Assembly: GCF_002027705.1 (NCBI RefSeq)
Contig: NZ_MBTG01000013.1
Coordinates: forward strand, 124,001 to 188,000
DNA: 64,000 bases
Origin: Paenibacillus ferrarius
GTDB taxonomy: Bacteria; Bacillota; Bacilli; Paenibacillales; NBRC-103111
Direction: 5' to 3'
Positions 52,926-62,669 of the stretch are shown piece after piece. The translations under genes and the position numbers were made by a program. Every line of letters begins with the position of its first letter. Position 1 is the stretch's first letter. The notes beneath the pieces are model-generated. The model was not told where the DNA came from and did no database searches. It saw nothing but the letters and a program-made list of their open reading frames with translations.

Positions 52926-54584
52926 TTATTTCTTCAAATCCCATTGATTCACATTGTTAAACATTCCGATATCCGAAGGTTTGCCCACGATCACGTTTTT
53001 CGTTACCGCCAGCAGCCGTTTCTCCGAATAAACAGCAATCGACGGCAAATCCTGATGCAGCGTGTCCTCCAGCTTATTATAAATATCCTTGCGCTTCGCT
53101 GGATCTGACTCCGTCTCTCCTTTCGTAATCAACTCATCGGCAATCGGGCTTTTGTACTTCGTAATGTTGCTCGCATTGTCGCTTTTGAACCCGGTAAAGT
53201 AAGAGCTCGGCTCGATATAGAAATCACGCGTAAAAATAGTGATATCGTATTCGCCTTTGCGTACCTTCTGAATCAATGTCGCAAAATCAAATTTCTGGAC
53301 GTCCACTTTCAGTCCGACAGCCGTTAAATTTTGCACCAAAATATCAGCTGCTTGCTCACGAATTTTGTTGCCAACAGGGATAAGGAATTGAATTGGCTTG
53401 CTTGTGTCCCATTTTGCTTCTTGAAGCAGCTTCTTCGCTTTGTCCGGATCGTACGTGTATTTCGGAATGTCTTTATTGTAGTAAGGGTGGTAGCTCGGAA
53501 TGCCGCCATCAATAATTTCGCCTTGCCCTTTGAGCAGTTGATCAACAATCAGACTCCGGTTGAGGGCATAGGCAATGGCTTGACGAACCTTAGGGTCGCT
53601 GATTTTTTCTGTGTTAAAAAAAATCTCCGGCGGAACAGACGGGTTGCCGGATACCAGCTCCACATTAGAGAAACCTTTCACCTTCTCATAATCGGTAATC
53701 GGAATAAGTCCAACGGGCACGGAATTCAACTGAATTTCACCCGTTTGGAGTTGGGCAACCAGGTTGGTCGCCGGCAGAACTTTGATGAAAATTTTGTCTA
53801 GTTTGGCGACATCGCGGTAATAGTTCGTATTTTTGGCAACTTCAACATATTGGCCCTTCGCAAAGTTAGCGAACTTGAACGCGCCTATGGTCACATCAGG
53901 CTTCTGGAAGTAGGGGTGAGTAGCCAACTGCTCCGGCGCCACATCTTTCAGAATATGCTGAGGCAGGAAGAACACTTTGGTGCCGAAGCGCTCTTTGAAA
54001 ATGAGGGGATCCACAGGTGTCTTCGTTTTCACTTCAAATGTCTTCTCGTCGACGATCTTCAGCCCGCTAATTTCTGTTTTTCCTTCTGCAAGCTTCCCCG
54101 CTTCGTTCACGCCTTCAATAAAGTTCAATTTGAAATTCGTTTCCACTTTTGGATGCAAAGCGGTTTGCAGGGTAAAAGCCACATCGGCCGTTGTGAATGG
54201 CTTGCCATCATTCCATTTGGCTGCGGGGTCTAGCTTAACCGTGAACGTTTGATTGTCCTTCGTTTCAACGGATTTCGCCAACTTGGGCAGGAATTCAAAC
54301 TTTTCATTCAGATCCAGCAATGAATCATTAATCAAGGCGATGACGTTATCCGAAGCGGAATCGCCTTGGTCATTGATCTGATTTACCGTAATCGGTGCAT
54401 TGACGATGCCCACATAGACGGCTTTCTCCCCTTGGGACTGAGGGGCATCGGATGCTTTCGGTGTCGTTGCAGGAGCTGACGATGCTGATGGAGATGCTGT
54501 TGGCCCGGAAGTGCCACAAGCCGAGATCACTAGCATGAGCGCAAGCAGCACATACAGCAGGATATTGCGATAAACATACTTCAT
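52926..54584 (-). CDS. Peptide-type ABC substrate-binding lipoprotein (family 5)
   Basis: A 552-aa protein starting with a signal and lipobox (LVISACG). ALINDSLLDLNEKFEFLPKL and AAKWNDGKPFTTADVAFTLQ are the family-5 signature. VRQAIAYALNRSLIVDQLL and ITIFTRDFYIEPSSYFTGF follow. It is the first gene of the minus operon (binding protein, amidohydrolase, ATPase, permeases). The paralogue encoded divergently at 54898 is clearly similar throughout. Ligand not known. Confidence 0.9.
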   Translation of the reverse strand: MKYVYRNILLYVLLALMLVISACGTSGPTASPSASSAPATTPKASDAPQSQGEKAVYVGIVNAPITVNQINDQGDSASDNVIALINDSLLDLNEKFEFLPKLAKSVETKDNQTFTVKLDPAAKWNDGKPFTTADVAFTLQTALHPKVETNFKLNFIEGVNEAGKLAEGKTEISGLKIVDEKTFEVKTKTPVDPLIFKERFGTKVFFLPQHILKDVAPEQLATHPYFQKPDVTIGAFKFANFAKGQYVEVAKNTNYYRDVAKLDKIFIKVLPATNLVAQLQTGEIQLNSVPVGLIPITDYEKVKGFSNVELVSGNPSVPPEIFFNTEKISDPKVRQAIAYALNRSLIVDQLLKGQGEIIDGGIPSYHPYYNKDIPKYTYDPDKAKKLLQEAKWDTSKPIQFLIPVGNKIREQAADILVQNLTAVGLKVDVQKFDFATLIQKVRKGEYDITIFTRDFYIEPSSYFTGFKSDNASNITKYKSPIADELITKGETESDPAKRKDIYNKLEDTLHQDLPSIAVYSEKRLLAVTKNVIVGKPSDIGMFNNVNQWDLKK

Positions 54585-54757
54585 TCGAATGAACCTCCTT
54601 ATAATTTTGATTAATCCTATAAACTAACTATGAAATATGTACCTTAATTTACCACTGCTGATTTACAACTGTCTAATAGAAGTTTCCTATCCAGAATTTG
54701 GAATCAGCCCAAAAGATTATTAGGTTTGGAACAATATAAATCATTAGAAATTTGATA

Positions 54758-54787
54758 TTGGATATTGAAATTGGAGTTCTCTATACT
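54758..54787 (+). promoter_or_regulatory. Candidate promoter of the plus uptake operon
   Basis: TTGGAT (54758-54763) and TATACT (54782-54787), spacer 18. The AT-rich divergent interval 54585-54897 holds no other gene; a short CGGCTG/CAGCCG hairpin (54852-54869) lies in the plus leader. Confidence 0.35.
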
Positions 54788-54897
54788 TTGGGAAATGATT
54801 AATATCTACTATTACAGTTGGAATAGTACGAATAATCAAAATAAAGAAAAACGGCTGCAACGAACAGCCGCTGTTCAAACATGTGGAGGGATATATT

Positions 54898-56538
54898 TTG
54901 TCAATTCAACGTACACACCGCAATGCTGTGCTTTTCCTATTCGCAACACTGCTGCTCATTCTTGCAGCCTGCAGCTCGCAGACCACTGGAACGACAACGA
55001 GCGAGACCTCTCCGAAGCCTACAGGCACAAGTTCAGCAGGTCAAAAAATCATTTACATTCCAACCTTTAGTCCAACGCTAACGGTAAGCCCCATTAATAA
55101 TCAGGGCAGTGGAGCATCAACTATTGTCATCAGTCTCTTTAACGACCCTTTGTACGATCTGAATGATAACCTCGAATTTGTACCGAAGCTGGCCAAATCC
55201 ATTGAAACCAAAGATAATCAAACATTTATTTTCAAGCTAGACCCTGCTGCCAAATGGAACGATGGTCAGCCATTTACGGCGGACGATGTTACGTTCACCT
55301 TGCAAACAGCCCTGAATGCAAAGGTAGATACGACCTTTAATTTCAGCTTTATTGAAGGCCTGAATGCGGCTGGCAAGCTGGATTCGGACAAGTCTACGAT
55401 CAGCGGCATTAAAGTCATTGACAGTACGACCTTCGAACTCAAAACGAAGCAGCCGATCGCTTTGACCGTCCTGCAGGAGCGCTTTGCCAACAAGATCTAT
55501 TTCATCCCCAAACATATTTTGAATGATGTGCCCGTGGAACAGATCAATGCTCACCCTTACTTTCAAAACCCTGAAGTGACGATTGGTCCGTTCAAATTCA
55601 TCAAGTTTGTCAAAGGCGCTTACGTTGAGGTAGCGAAGAACCCTTCTTACTATCGTGGCGTACCTAAGCTCGACAAAATATTTTTTAAAGATGTTGCGGC
55701 TGAAACGATACTGCCGCAGTTGCAGACGGGCGAGCTGCATATGAATACTTTGCCATTTGGCACGATTCCTATCACGGAGCTGGAGAAAGTGAAAGCTTTG
55801 CCTAATTTTGACGTATCCGTGTCCGAATCCGCTGAGCCGCTTGTTGCTTTTTTCAATACCGAAACCGTGCCTCTGAAAGTTAGGCAGGCTATCCCGTACG
55901 CGCTCAATCGGGAGCTTCTCGTCAGCCAACTGCTGAAGGGACAAGGCAGTGTTGTCGATGGCCCCATTCCAGGCAATCATCCGAATTACAACAAAAATAT
56001 ACAGCTGTTTACCTATCAACCAGACAAGGCAAAGGCTTTGTTGAAAGAAGCGAATTGGGATGTCAATAAACCACTCCGAGTCTTAATTCCTACAGGCAAC
56101 GCCATCCGTGAGCACGCTTCCGAGTTAATGGCGGAAAATCTGGAGAAAGCCGGCTTCAAGGTGCAAGCGGAGAAATACGACTATCCTTCCTTGATCGCCA
56201 AGGTGCGTAAATTTGACTATGATATCGCGATTTACAATACAAGTTTCTTTATCGACCCAAGCTCTTACTTCTCGAATTTAAAAAGCGACAGCGCCAATAA
56301 CTATACGCGCTACAAAAATCCGCAAGCAGATGAATTAATCACCCTTGGCGAATCCGAGACAGATCCTGCGAAACGAAAGCTGATCTACGATCAGTTGCAG
56401 GAGATCCATCACACCGATCTTCCTCACCTTAGTCTCTATACGGAGAAGAAAATCGCAGCCGTTTCTCGGAAGGTTCTTGTTGGTAAACCTCTGCGATTAG
56501 GGATGTTCAACAATGTCAATGAATGGGATTTAAAATAG
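54898..56538 (+). CDS. Peptide-type ABC substrate-binding lipoprotein, second copy
   Basis: A 546-aa family-5 binding protein with signal and lipobox LILAACS. AAKWNDGQPFTADDVTFTLQ, VRQAIPYALNRELLVSQLL and IAIYNTSFFIDPSSYFSNL parallel the neighbour at 52926-54584, so the pair probably arose by duplication and binds related ligands. TTG 54898 lies seven bases after GGAGGG; an in-frame GTG at 54883 overlaps that site. First gene of the plus operon with the monooxygenase and a permease. Confidence 0.9.
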   Translation: MSIQRTHRNAVLFLFATLLLILAACSSQTTGTTTSETSPKPTGTSSAGQKIIYIPTFSPTLTVSPINNQGSGASTIVISLFNDPLYDLNDNLEFVPKLAKSIETKDNQTFIFKLDPAAKWNDGQPFTADDVTFTLQTALNAKVDTTFNFSFIEGLNAAGKLDSDKSTISGIKVIDSTTFELKTKQPIALTVLQERFANKIYFIPKHILNDVPVEQINAHPYFQNPEVTIGPFKFIKFVKGAYVEVAKNPSYYRGVPKLDKIFFKDVAAETILPQLQTGELHMNTLPFGTIPITELEKVKALPNFDVSVSESAEPLVAFFNTETVPLKVRQAIPYALNRELLVSQLLKGQGSVVDGPIPGNHPNYNKNIQLFTYQPDKAKALLKEANWDVNKPLRVLIPTGNAIREHASELMAENLEKAGFKVQAEKYDYPSLIAKVRKFDYDIAIYNTSFFIDPSSYFSNLKSDSANNYTRYKNPQADELITLGESETDPAKRKLIYDQLQEIHHTDLPHLSLYTEKKIAAVSRKVLVGKPLRLGMFNNVNEWDLK

Positions 56539-56550
56539 GAGGAAGCCCTT

Positions 56551-57660
56551 ATGAGCAGCACTGTCGTCCAACCTCTTGCCAAAGAATTTGAATTTGGCGT
56601 TTACACCTTTGGGGATCTGCTGGCAGACCCCGTATCCAAACAGAAAAGAAGCCCTGCGAGAAGATTACAGGATATCATAGCGGCAGCCAAGCTTGCCGAC
56701 GAGGTTGGTCTTGATGTATTCGGCCTAGGCGAGCACCATAAACCTGATTTCGCGATTTCCTCTCCCCCCGTCGTGTTAGCGGCTATCGCGCAAGTGACCC
56801 AGCGCATCAAGCTAACGAGCATGACGACCGTACTTAGCATCCTGGATCCTGTACGCGTATTCGAGGATTATGCAACGGTTGACCTGCTGTCAGCCGGCCG
56901 TGCCGAAATCGTCGCTGGTCGCGGTGCCAAAAATTCACTCGATGCTTACGACTTATTCGGCTGCGATCTTGCCAGCTATGAAGCTCTTTTCGATGAAAAG
57001 ATCGATCTGCTGCTGCAATGTGTGGAGAATGAAAATGTAACTTGGGAGGGGCAATTCCGTTCTGGCCTCACGAATGCTGCCATCGTTCCCCGCCCTCTTC
57101 AGAAGGAATTGCCTGTCTGGTTGGGGATGGGCGGCACCTTAGAGAGCGCTGTCCGAGCGGGCAAGCTAGGCAGAGGCGCGCTGTTTGCCTTGCTCACAGG
57201 CGATCCAGCAAGGCTTCAATCCATGGCAGAGGCATACAGACAAGCCGGACTGCAAGCGGGGCACAATGCTTCCAGATTGCCCATAGCAGTTGCCAGCCAT
57301 GGCTGCATCGCTTCGGAACCTGGACAGGCATGGCGGGAATTCTCTCGGTATTATGAGAATTATGTGGGGCGCTTTCAGCCCAAAATCAATGAGGGCATTC
57401 CTCATATTGCCCCGGCCAAAGTAACAGCTCCACAGGAGGGGCTAGCCGTAGGAACGCCTGAGCAAATTGCGGCGAAAATCTTGTTTCAGCATGAGCTGAT
57501 CGGACATAACCGTTTTATTCTGCAAGTCGACATCGGCGAACTTCCCTTTGAGAACGTGGCCACAACAATCAAATTGCTCGCTACCGAAGTAGCCCCTATC
57601 GTTCGCCGAGAAATTGCCCGCAGAAAAAGCAAAGGAATGGAGGAAGTTTCCACATACTGA
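56551..57660 (+). CDS. LLM-class flavin-dependent monooxygenase
   Basis: A 369-aa TIM-barrel luciferase-like enzyme that uses reduced FMN and oxygen. KEFEFGVYTFGDLL, GLDVFGLGEHHKPDF, LTSMTTVLSILDPVRVFEDY and LLSAGRAEIVAGRGAKNS are typical conserved segments. It lies 12 bases after the binding protein, so it may oxidise the transported compound. The substrate is not known. Confidence 0.88.
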   Translation: MSSTVVQPLAKEFEFGVYTFGDLLADPVSKQKRSPARRLQDIIAAAKLADEVGLDVFGLGEHHKPDFAISSPPVVLAAIAQVTQRIKLTSMTTVLSILDPVRVFEDYATVDLLSAGRAEIVAGRGAKNSLDAYDLFGCDLASYEALFDEKIDLLLQCVENENVTWEGQFRSGLTNAAIVPRPLQKELPVWLGMGGTLESAVRAGKLGRGALFALLTGDPARLQSMAEAYRQAGLQAGHNASRLPIAVASHGCIASEPGQAWREFSRYYENYVGRFQPKINEGIPHIAPAKVTAPQEGLAVGTPEQIAAKILFQHELIGHNRFILQVDIGELPFENVATTIKLLATEVAPIVRREIARRKSKGMEEVSTY

Positions 57661-57687
57661 TCGGCAGTACTTATGGAGGTAAATCCT

Positions 57688-58641
57688 ATGGCACCGTATA
57701 TTGTTCGTCGTCTCCTCATATCCTTGCTGGTCTTGTTAGGCATAACGATCCTTAATTTTATGATCATTAATTTGGCTCCTGGGAATCCTGTTGAGCTGTT
57801 CATCGACCCTGATACCCCCAGGGAGCTCATTCAAGCGCGGAAAGAACTGCTAGGACTGAATGCCCCGCTCTTCACGCAATATATCAAATGGTTAGGCGCC
57901 TTGCTGCAGGGGAATCTGGGCTACTCCTTCAGCTCCCATGCGCCTGTCCTCCATATCATCGGAGAACGGTTGGGTCCTACGCTGCTGCTAGCCGCTGCCT
58001 CCTTGCTGTTCGGGCTCCTTATTGCCATCCCAATCGGTATTCTAAGCGCCTTGAAGCAAAATACGAAATTTGATTACTTAATGACCGGCTTTTCCTTCAT
58101 CAGCGTCTCTGTTCCGCAATTTTTCTTAAGCTTAACCCTCATCTATGTCATTGCAGTCAAACTCCATCTTCTGCCAACTGGCGGCATGGTGACTTTGGGT
58201 TATGAGGGGGACTTACGGGATCGGCTCATTCATTTGGTGCTTCCCGTACTTGTACTTGGCAGTGTCGTCGCCGGCAAGAAAGTACGCTATATACGCTCCA
58301 GCGTGCTCGAGGTCTTGAAGCAAGATTATATGCGCACCGCGCATGCCAAAGGACTGCATCCCTTCGTTGTAATCAACAAACACGCGCTGCGCAACGCCTT
58401 GGTTCCGATCATTACCGTCATCGCAGCCGAAATTCCTATTTTGCTCGGTGGAAGCATTGTGATTGAACAAATATTCCAATGGCCAGGCATTGGCAGACTC
58501 ACGTTTTTATCCATTCTTTCGCGGGATTACCCTATCTTAATGGGACTCAATCTCGTGGCTGCTATCATCGTGCTTCTAACTAATCTCCTCACAGATATTC
58601 TGTACTCGCTGGCCGATCCTCGGATTAAATATGATCGTTAG
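57688..58641 (+). CDS. Peptide-type ABC permease, DppB-like, second copy
   Basis: A 317-aa six-span permease starting APYIVRRLLISLLVLLGITI, with LAPGNPVELFIDPDTPRELI and EAA loop DYMRTAHAKGLHPFVVINKH. Highly similar to the DppB-like protein at 48474. ATG 57688 follows GGAGGT by seven bases. No DppC or ATPase gene follows, so it could use those of the divergent operon. Ends at a strong hairpin at 58657. Confidence 0.9.
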   Translation: MAPYIVRRLLISLLVLLGITILNFMIINLAPGNPVELFIDPDTPRELIQARKELLGLNAPLFTQYIKWLGALLQGNLGYSFSSHAPVLHIIGERLGPTLLLAAASLLFGLLIAIPIGILSALKQNTKFDYLMTGFSFISVSVPQFFLSLTLIYVIAVKLHLLPTGGMVTLGYEGDLRDRLIHLVLPVLVLGSVVAGKKVRYIRSSVLEVLKQDYMRTAHAKGLHPFVVINKHALRNALVPIITVIAAEIPILLGGSIVIEQIFQWPGIGRLTFLSILSRDYPILMGLNLVAAIIVLLTNLLTDILYSLADPRIKYDR

Positions 58642-58656
58642 TCAGCTCTTCAAGGC

Positions 58657-58703
58657 AAGAGGCCTCCAAAACCACTGGACAAGTGGGCTTGGAGGCCTCT
58701 TTG
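58657..58703. terminator. Terminator between the permease and the MMPL gene
   Basis: A 13-bp stem AAGAGGCCTCCAA (58657-58669) with its complement at 58689-58701 and an inner CCACT/AGTGG arm; TTGG follows. Confidence 0.75.
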
Positions 58704-58716
58704 GTTAGGTCTTGGC

Positions 58717-60939
58717 TTACTTCTGCAAACCGCTTTGCGGTTGTTGTTTGATTTTACCAGGCCAGAAAGACAAATCTCCCAGCAGCATGGTGATCGAAGG
58801 CACAAGGAATGGCCTTACTATAAAAGTATCCAGAATAACGCCAATGGCGCAAATGACACCAAATTGGACCAGCACTTGAATCGGCAATGAGGCCAATACC
58901 GCAAAGGTTCCTGCCAGAATAAGTCCAGCTGATGTAATGACGCTGCTTGTCGTACTGACACCAAGACGGATGGCATCCTTCAGCTTCAATCGATTGCGCT
59001 CCTGCCAAATGCTAGATACCATAAATATATTGTAATCCTCCCCCAAAGCCACGAGGAATACGAACGCATAGAGCGGAATTAACCCTTGGATAGCCGAGGT
59101 ATCCATGAAGTAGTGGAGAATGAGCCACCCTGCTCCCAATGCGGAAAAGTACGAAAGTAGAACCGTAGCAATCAGATAGAGCATCGCCACAAGCGAGCGC
59201 AAATAGATTAACAGCAGCAAGGCAATGACGATAATGACAACCGGAATAACCATGTATGTGTCGCGTTCTACAACACTTTTGGTGTCATATTGCGTAGCGG
59301 TTTCACCTCCCACCCAGACTTGCGGCGTCGACAATCCCGCTTCTTGCAGCTTCTTCTCCGTTGTTGAACGGATTTCCGGAATACGGTCAATCGATGAGAG
59401 CGCATAGGGATCTTCTTTAAAAATCAGTTCATAGGCTTTGTATGCTGCATCCTTTTTACTGTCAACAGGCTTAGAAACAGACGCTGCATAGGGAAGCTTC
59501 GATAAGGCTCCCTGCACATCCGCTTCTTTCCCCTCCGTGTTGACAATTATTTTCACCGGAGCAAGCGAACCTGGCGAAACATGCTCGGAGAGCAGCGAAA
59601 ACCCTTCGCGAGAAGGCATGGTTGATGGGAAAGATTCCAAAATGTTATACGTAAATTTAATTTGCGGTGCAAACGCGGCAAGCGCGATTAAGATAATTAG
59701 ACTGACGGCAAGAACGCTTTTAGGCTTCTCCGTTACGATGTGTCCTAGTGCAGCACCCATCTTGCCAACTGGCTTCTGCACGCGAATCTTGCTCCCTTTG
59801 CGAGCTTCTTTCTCAGCACGCATCTGGGGCGTCAACGGAATAAACGGAAAAAAGGATACACGACCTATTATAGCAAGTAATGCGGGAACGAGAGTTAGAC
59901 TGGCTATAGCCATAATGAAAATAGCTACGCTGAACGGGATCGCAAAGCAATGATTGGACCCGTAATGGGCAAAAAGCAAAGCGAGCAATGAAACGATAAC
60001 CGTTAAACCGCTCATCCCTATGGCCCCTGCAGCGCCTCCGAAAGAAGCACGCAGCGCTGCGTATTTGTCTTTCTCTTCCAATAAAGCTTGCCGATATCTG
60101 GCTACAAAGAAAAGACAATAGTCTGTTCCAGCACCGAACAATAAAACCGTCATAATCGAAATCGATTGCGCATCTACAGTGATCCAGCCTTGTTTGGCCA
60201 GAAAACCAAGAATCGGTGAAATGATGCCATAGGCAAAACCCACCCCAACCAGAGGAATGATAGCGAGAATTGGGGAACGATATAATACGATCAACAGGAT
60301 CAAAACAAGCAGAACCGTAGCTAGAAGCAGCGCGAAGTCAGCCCCTTTGAACAAGGCGGTAGCATCCGTTTGAATACCGACAGGGCCGGTAATCCGGGCA
60401 TGCAGTCCTGCATCGCCAACTTGAAGTGCGAACGGGTCGGTGCCTTGCTGATTTGCTGCTATTTCCTGCAGTTTCTTCAAATCCGCTTGCAGCACGTCGG
60501 TTTCTGTCCCTTCGTCAAACGAAATCGGCAGAACCAATAAAGTGCCATCTTTCGAAAGCATCGCTTTCACAGCTTGCGCTGGCATTTGGTGCAGCGGAGG
60601 CAAGCCTTTTTGTGCCGTAAGTGGCGTATCCGTCAACTGCTTCGCAATCTTCTGGATGGCGGTGATGTCCGGATCTGTTAATCCTGCCGCCCGGTACCAG
60701 ACGACCAAAGCAGGTACGCCTTCATCGCTTGGGAATTGCGCCCGCATCGTATCGCTTGCTTGAAGCGACTCAGAGTCGATAGGCAGCTTACTGGCACCAT
60801 TATTTTCTTGTGAATTGACGTTAGGCAAAAAGATGGATAAAATTCCAGTTAGTAAAACCCAAACGAGCAAAGTGATCCATTTGCTGCGACGACCGGCCAC
60901 GATCGCTCCCAGCTTGCTGAATAGAGGATTTTCATGCAT
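58717..60939 (-). CDS. MMPL/RND-family membrane exporter
   Basis: A 740-aa protein with 12 spans in two halves, each preceded by a large extracellular loop. WITLLVWVLLTGILSIFLPN starts it; FGAGTDYCLFFVARYRQALL and VALGEDYNIFMVSSIWQERN carry the GxxxDYxxF-type proton-relay segments of MMPL transporters (YdfJ-like). Likely substrates are lipids or drugs, unknown here. The TetR gene is divergent and probably represses it. Confidence 0.88.
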   Translation of the reverse strand: MHENPLFSKLGAIVAGRRSKWITLLVWVLLTGILSIFLPNVNSQENNGASKLPIDSESLQASDTMRAQFPSDEGVPALVVWYRAAGLTDPDITAIQKIAKQLTDTPLTAQKGLPPLHQMPAQAVKAMLSKDGTLLVLPISFDEGTETDVLQADLKKLQEIAANQQGTDPFALQVGDAGLHARITGPVGIQTDATALFKGADFALLLATVLLVLILLIVLYRSPILAIIPLVGVGFAYGIISPILGFLAKQGWITVDAQSISIMTVLLFGAGTDYCLFFVARYRQALLEEKDKYAALRASFGGAAGAIGMSGLTVIVSLLALLFAHYGSNHCFAIPFSVAIFIMAIASLTLVPALLAIIGRVSFFPFIPLTPQMRAEKEARKGSKIRVQKPVGKMGAALGHIVTEKPKSVLAVSLIILIALAAFAPQIKFTYNILESFPSTMPSREGFSLLSEHVSPGSLAPVKIIVNTEGKEADVQGALSKLPYAASVSKPVDSKKDAAYKAYELIFKEDPYALSSIDRIPEIRSTTEKKLQEAGLSTPQVWVGGETATQYDTKSVVERDTYMVIPVVIIVIALLLLIYLRSLVAMLYLIATVLLSYFSALGAGWLILHYFMDTSAIQGLIPLYAFVFLVALGEDYNIFMVSSIWQERNRLKLKDAIRLGVSTTSSVITSAGLILAGTFAVLASLPIQVLVQFGVICAIGVILDTFIVRPFLVPSITMLLGDLSFWPGKIKQQPQSGLQK

Positions 60940-60996
60940 ATTGAAACATCTCTCCTATAGCTTATTTGTAGTTACGTAAGTATTTAAGTCACACAA

Positions 60997-61021
60997 TTAA
61001 TTATATATACTATATAGTTAA
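60997..61021. promoter_or_regulatory. AT-rich dyad in the MMPL/TetR divergent region, candidate operator
   Basis: A 25-bp imperfect palindrome centred at 61009 (TTAATTATATA...TATATAGTTAA) lies between the divergent starts, where a TetR protein would bind to control both. It is very AT-rich, so chance cannot be excluded. Confidence 0.35.
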
Positions 61022-61065
61022 TTAATCAACTGGTTTTATTTTTATTTTTTTCAGGAGTGATTACT

Positions 61066-61686
61066 ATGGATAAAAAAACGAAACCACTCGGTAGACCCCG
61101 TGCTGCACAAGGGGAAATGCCTCTCACTCAAAAAATATTAATGACGTCCATCCCGCTTTTTCTGTCCAGGGGCTATGAGTCTGTTTCCATGGATGATATC
61201 GCTAAAGAATGTCAGGTAACGAAAGCTTCCGTCTATTATTATTATCCCTCCAAATCAGACTTGCTGACAGCCTCCATGGTCCAGCTGATGGATAATGTCA
61301 GGCAGGTTACTTTGAAACGCTTGAGCCAACCTGCCTCACTTCGTGAAAGGCTTCTGGACATCACCGAAGCTCACTTGAAAGCCATTGATTTCGATCTGCA
61401 CTCCTTCATGCGTAAAATGGAGGCGACGCTCTCCGAGGAGCAAATGATCACCATGCGCAAATCCGAGCAAGGAATTCTAGACGCGCTCGAGGAGGAATTC
61501 AGCAAATCTGTCTCGTCAGGCGAGATTGGACCTGTTGATGCCCGTGTCATCGCTCGTGCTTACACTTCTCTCTTGATGATGGGGCATGCACGGGATGGAA
61601 ACGGCCATAAAATGTTTCCGCACGAAAACGAAGCCGCTAAACAAATTATTAACATTTTATGGAATGGTTTATTCCCGCCTCAATAA
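61066..61686 (+). CDS. TetR-family regulator
   Basis: A 206-aa repressor-like protein. The helix-turn-helix is FLSRGYESVSMDDIAKECQV with TKASVYYYYPSKSDLL, residues about 30-65; the C-terminal ligand domain is unassigned. ATG 61066 is eight bases after AGGAG. It is divergent from the MMPL exporter gene, which is its probable target. Confidence 0.88.
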   Translation: MDKKTKPLGRPRAAQGEMPLTQKILMTSIPLFLSRGYESVSMDDIAKECQVTKASVYYYYPSKSDLLTASMVQLMDNVRQVTLKRLSQPASLRERLLDITEAHLKAIDFDLHSFMRKMEATLSEEQMITMRKSEQGILDALEEEFSKSVSSGEIGPVDARVIARAYTSLLMMGHARDGNGHKMFPHENEAAKQIINILWNGLFPPQ

Positions 61687-61806
61687 GTAAAGGCAGCCTC
61701 ACCAGCTCAACGAGCTGCGGGATGCTTTCTATGGGAGCTTGCGCCAACTCCACACTTAAACAGCATCTGTAATCCAGACAGACAAGTAAATCCGTTGGAA
61801 ATCTCA

Positions 61807-62250
61807 AGCTCGGAAAAGGTTCAGAGCCGACCAAAGCCGCATTGAGCCAGCCGAAAACGCCGTCTCGGTGGTAGAAATACTGCTATCCCCCGCTGAGACT
61901 ACCAAAAAAGCAGGCTTAAGCTCGGAAAAAGCTCAAAACCGCTCAAAGCCGCGCTGAGCCTGCCGAAAACGCCGTCTCGGTGGTGGAAATGCTGCTATCC
62001 CCCGCTGAGCCTTCCAAAAAGGCAGGCTCAGGCTCGGAAAAAGCTCAAAACCGCTCAAAGCCGCACTGAGCCTGCCGAAAACGCCGTCTCGGTGGTGGAA
62101 ATGCCGCTATCCCCCGCTGAGCCTTCTATAAAGGCAGGCTCAAGCTCGGAAAAAGCTAAAAACCTACCAAAGCCGCACTGAGCCTGCCGAAAACGCCGTC
62201 TCGGTGGTGGAAATGCCGCTACTTCTCGCTGAGACAGCCCCAGCGTTAAA
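61807..62250. repeat. Four tandem copies of a 112-bp repeat, non-coding
   Basis: The anchor CTCGGAAAA occurs at 61809, 61921, 62033 and 62145, exactly 112 bases apart; the third and fourth copies are the closest to the second, the first is most diverged. Each unit contains CCGAAAACGCCGTCTCGGTGG and, in the better-preserved copies, a GAGCCTGCC...GGCAGGCTC inverted pair (61956-61964 with 62021-62029). No ribosome site opens an ORF here, and 112 is not a multiple of three. Other sequence in 61687-61806 shows nothing I recognise. Confidence 0.85.
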
Positions 62251-62259
62251 AAAGACAGC

Positions 62260-62299
62260 AAAAAAGACAGCTCCGAATAAATCGGAATGCTGTCTTCGT
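62260..62299 (-). terminator. Terminator of the cold-shock gene
   Basis: On the minus strand AAGACAGCATTCCGA pairs with TCGGAGCTGTCTT around TTTAT and leads into T6 (62260-62267). Confidence 0.8.
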
Positions 62300-62343
62300 T
62301 GTTTGTGCTATGACACTATTTATAAGTGGGAAGTCCCAATTTC

Positions 62344-62541
62344 TTATAACTTGGTGACGTTAGCTGCTTGAGGACCACGGTTGCCTTGAGTAATATCGAA
62401 CTCAACGGATTGGCCTTCTTCTAATGTTTTGAATCCTTCGCCCTGAATTGCGGAGAAGTGTACGAATACATCGTCGCCTCCATCAACAGAAATGAAACCG
62501 TAGCCTTTTTCTGCGTTAAACCATTTCACTGTACCTTTCAA
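62344..62541 (-). CDS. cspB: Cold-shock protein, CspA/CspB family
   Basis: A 65-aa single-domain nucleic-acid chaperone. [20 protein letters not shown] contains RNP1 (KGYGFI) and VFVHFSAI contains RNP2. Full family length. Start is TTG at 62541 with AGGAGGT nine bases before, unusual among cold-shock genes. Monocistronic with its own terminator. Confidence 0.93.
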   Translation of the reverse strand: MKGTVKWFNAEKGYGFISVDGGDDVFVHFSAIQGEGFKTLEEGQSVEFDITQGNRGPQAANVTKL

Positions 62542-62669
62542 ATGAACGACCTCCTAAAAATATCGCCATCTATGACGAATAAGGAAATTATATCATCCTC
62601 AGGAAGAGAAATCAACGCTCAAAACGCTGTGGATAAGCTAAAATTTGTTGATGTACCAACGGTTTCCTC

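Noticed and set aside
62055..62261. 68-aa ORF on the minus strand
   Set aside because: It lies wholly inside the 112-bp repeats, and neighbouring copies do not preserve the frame.
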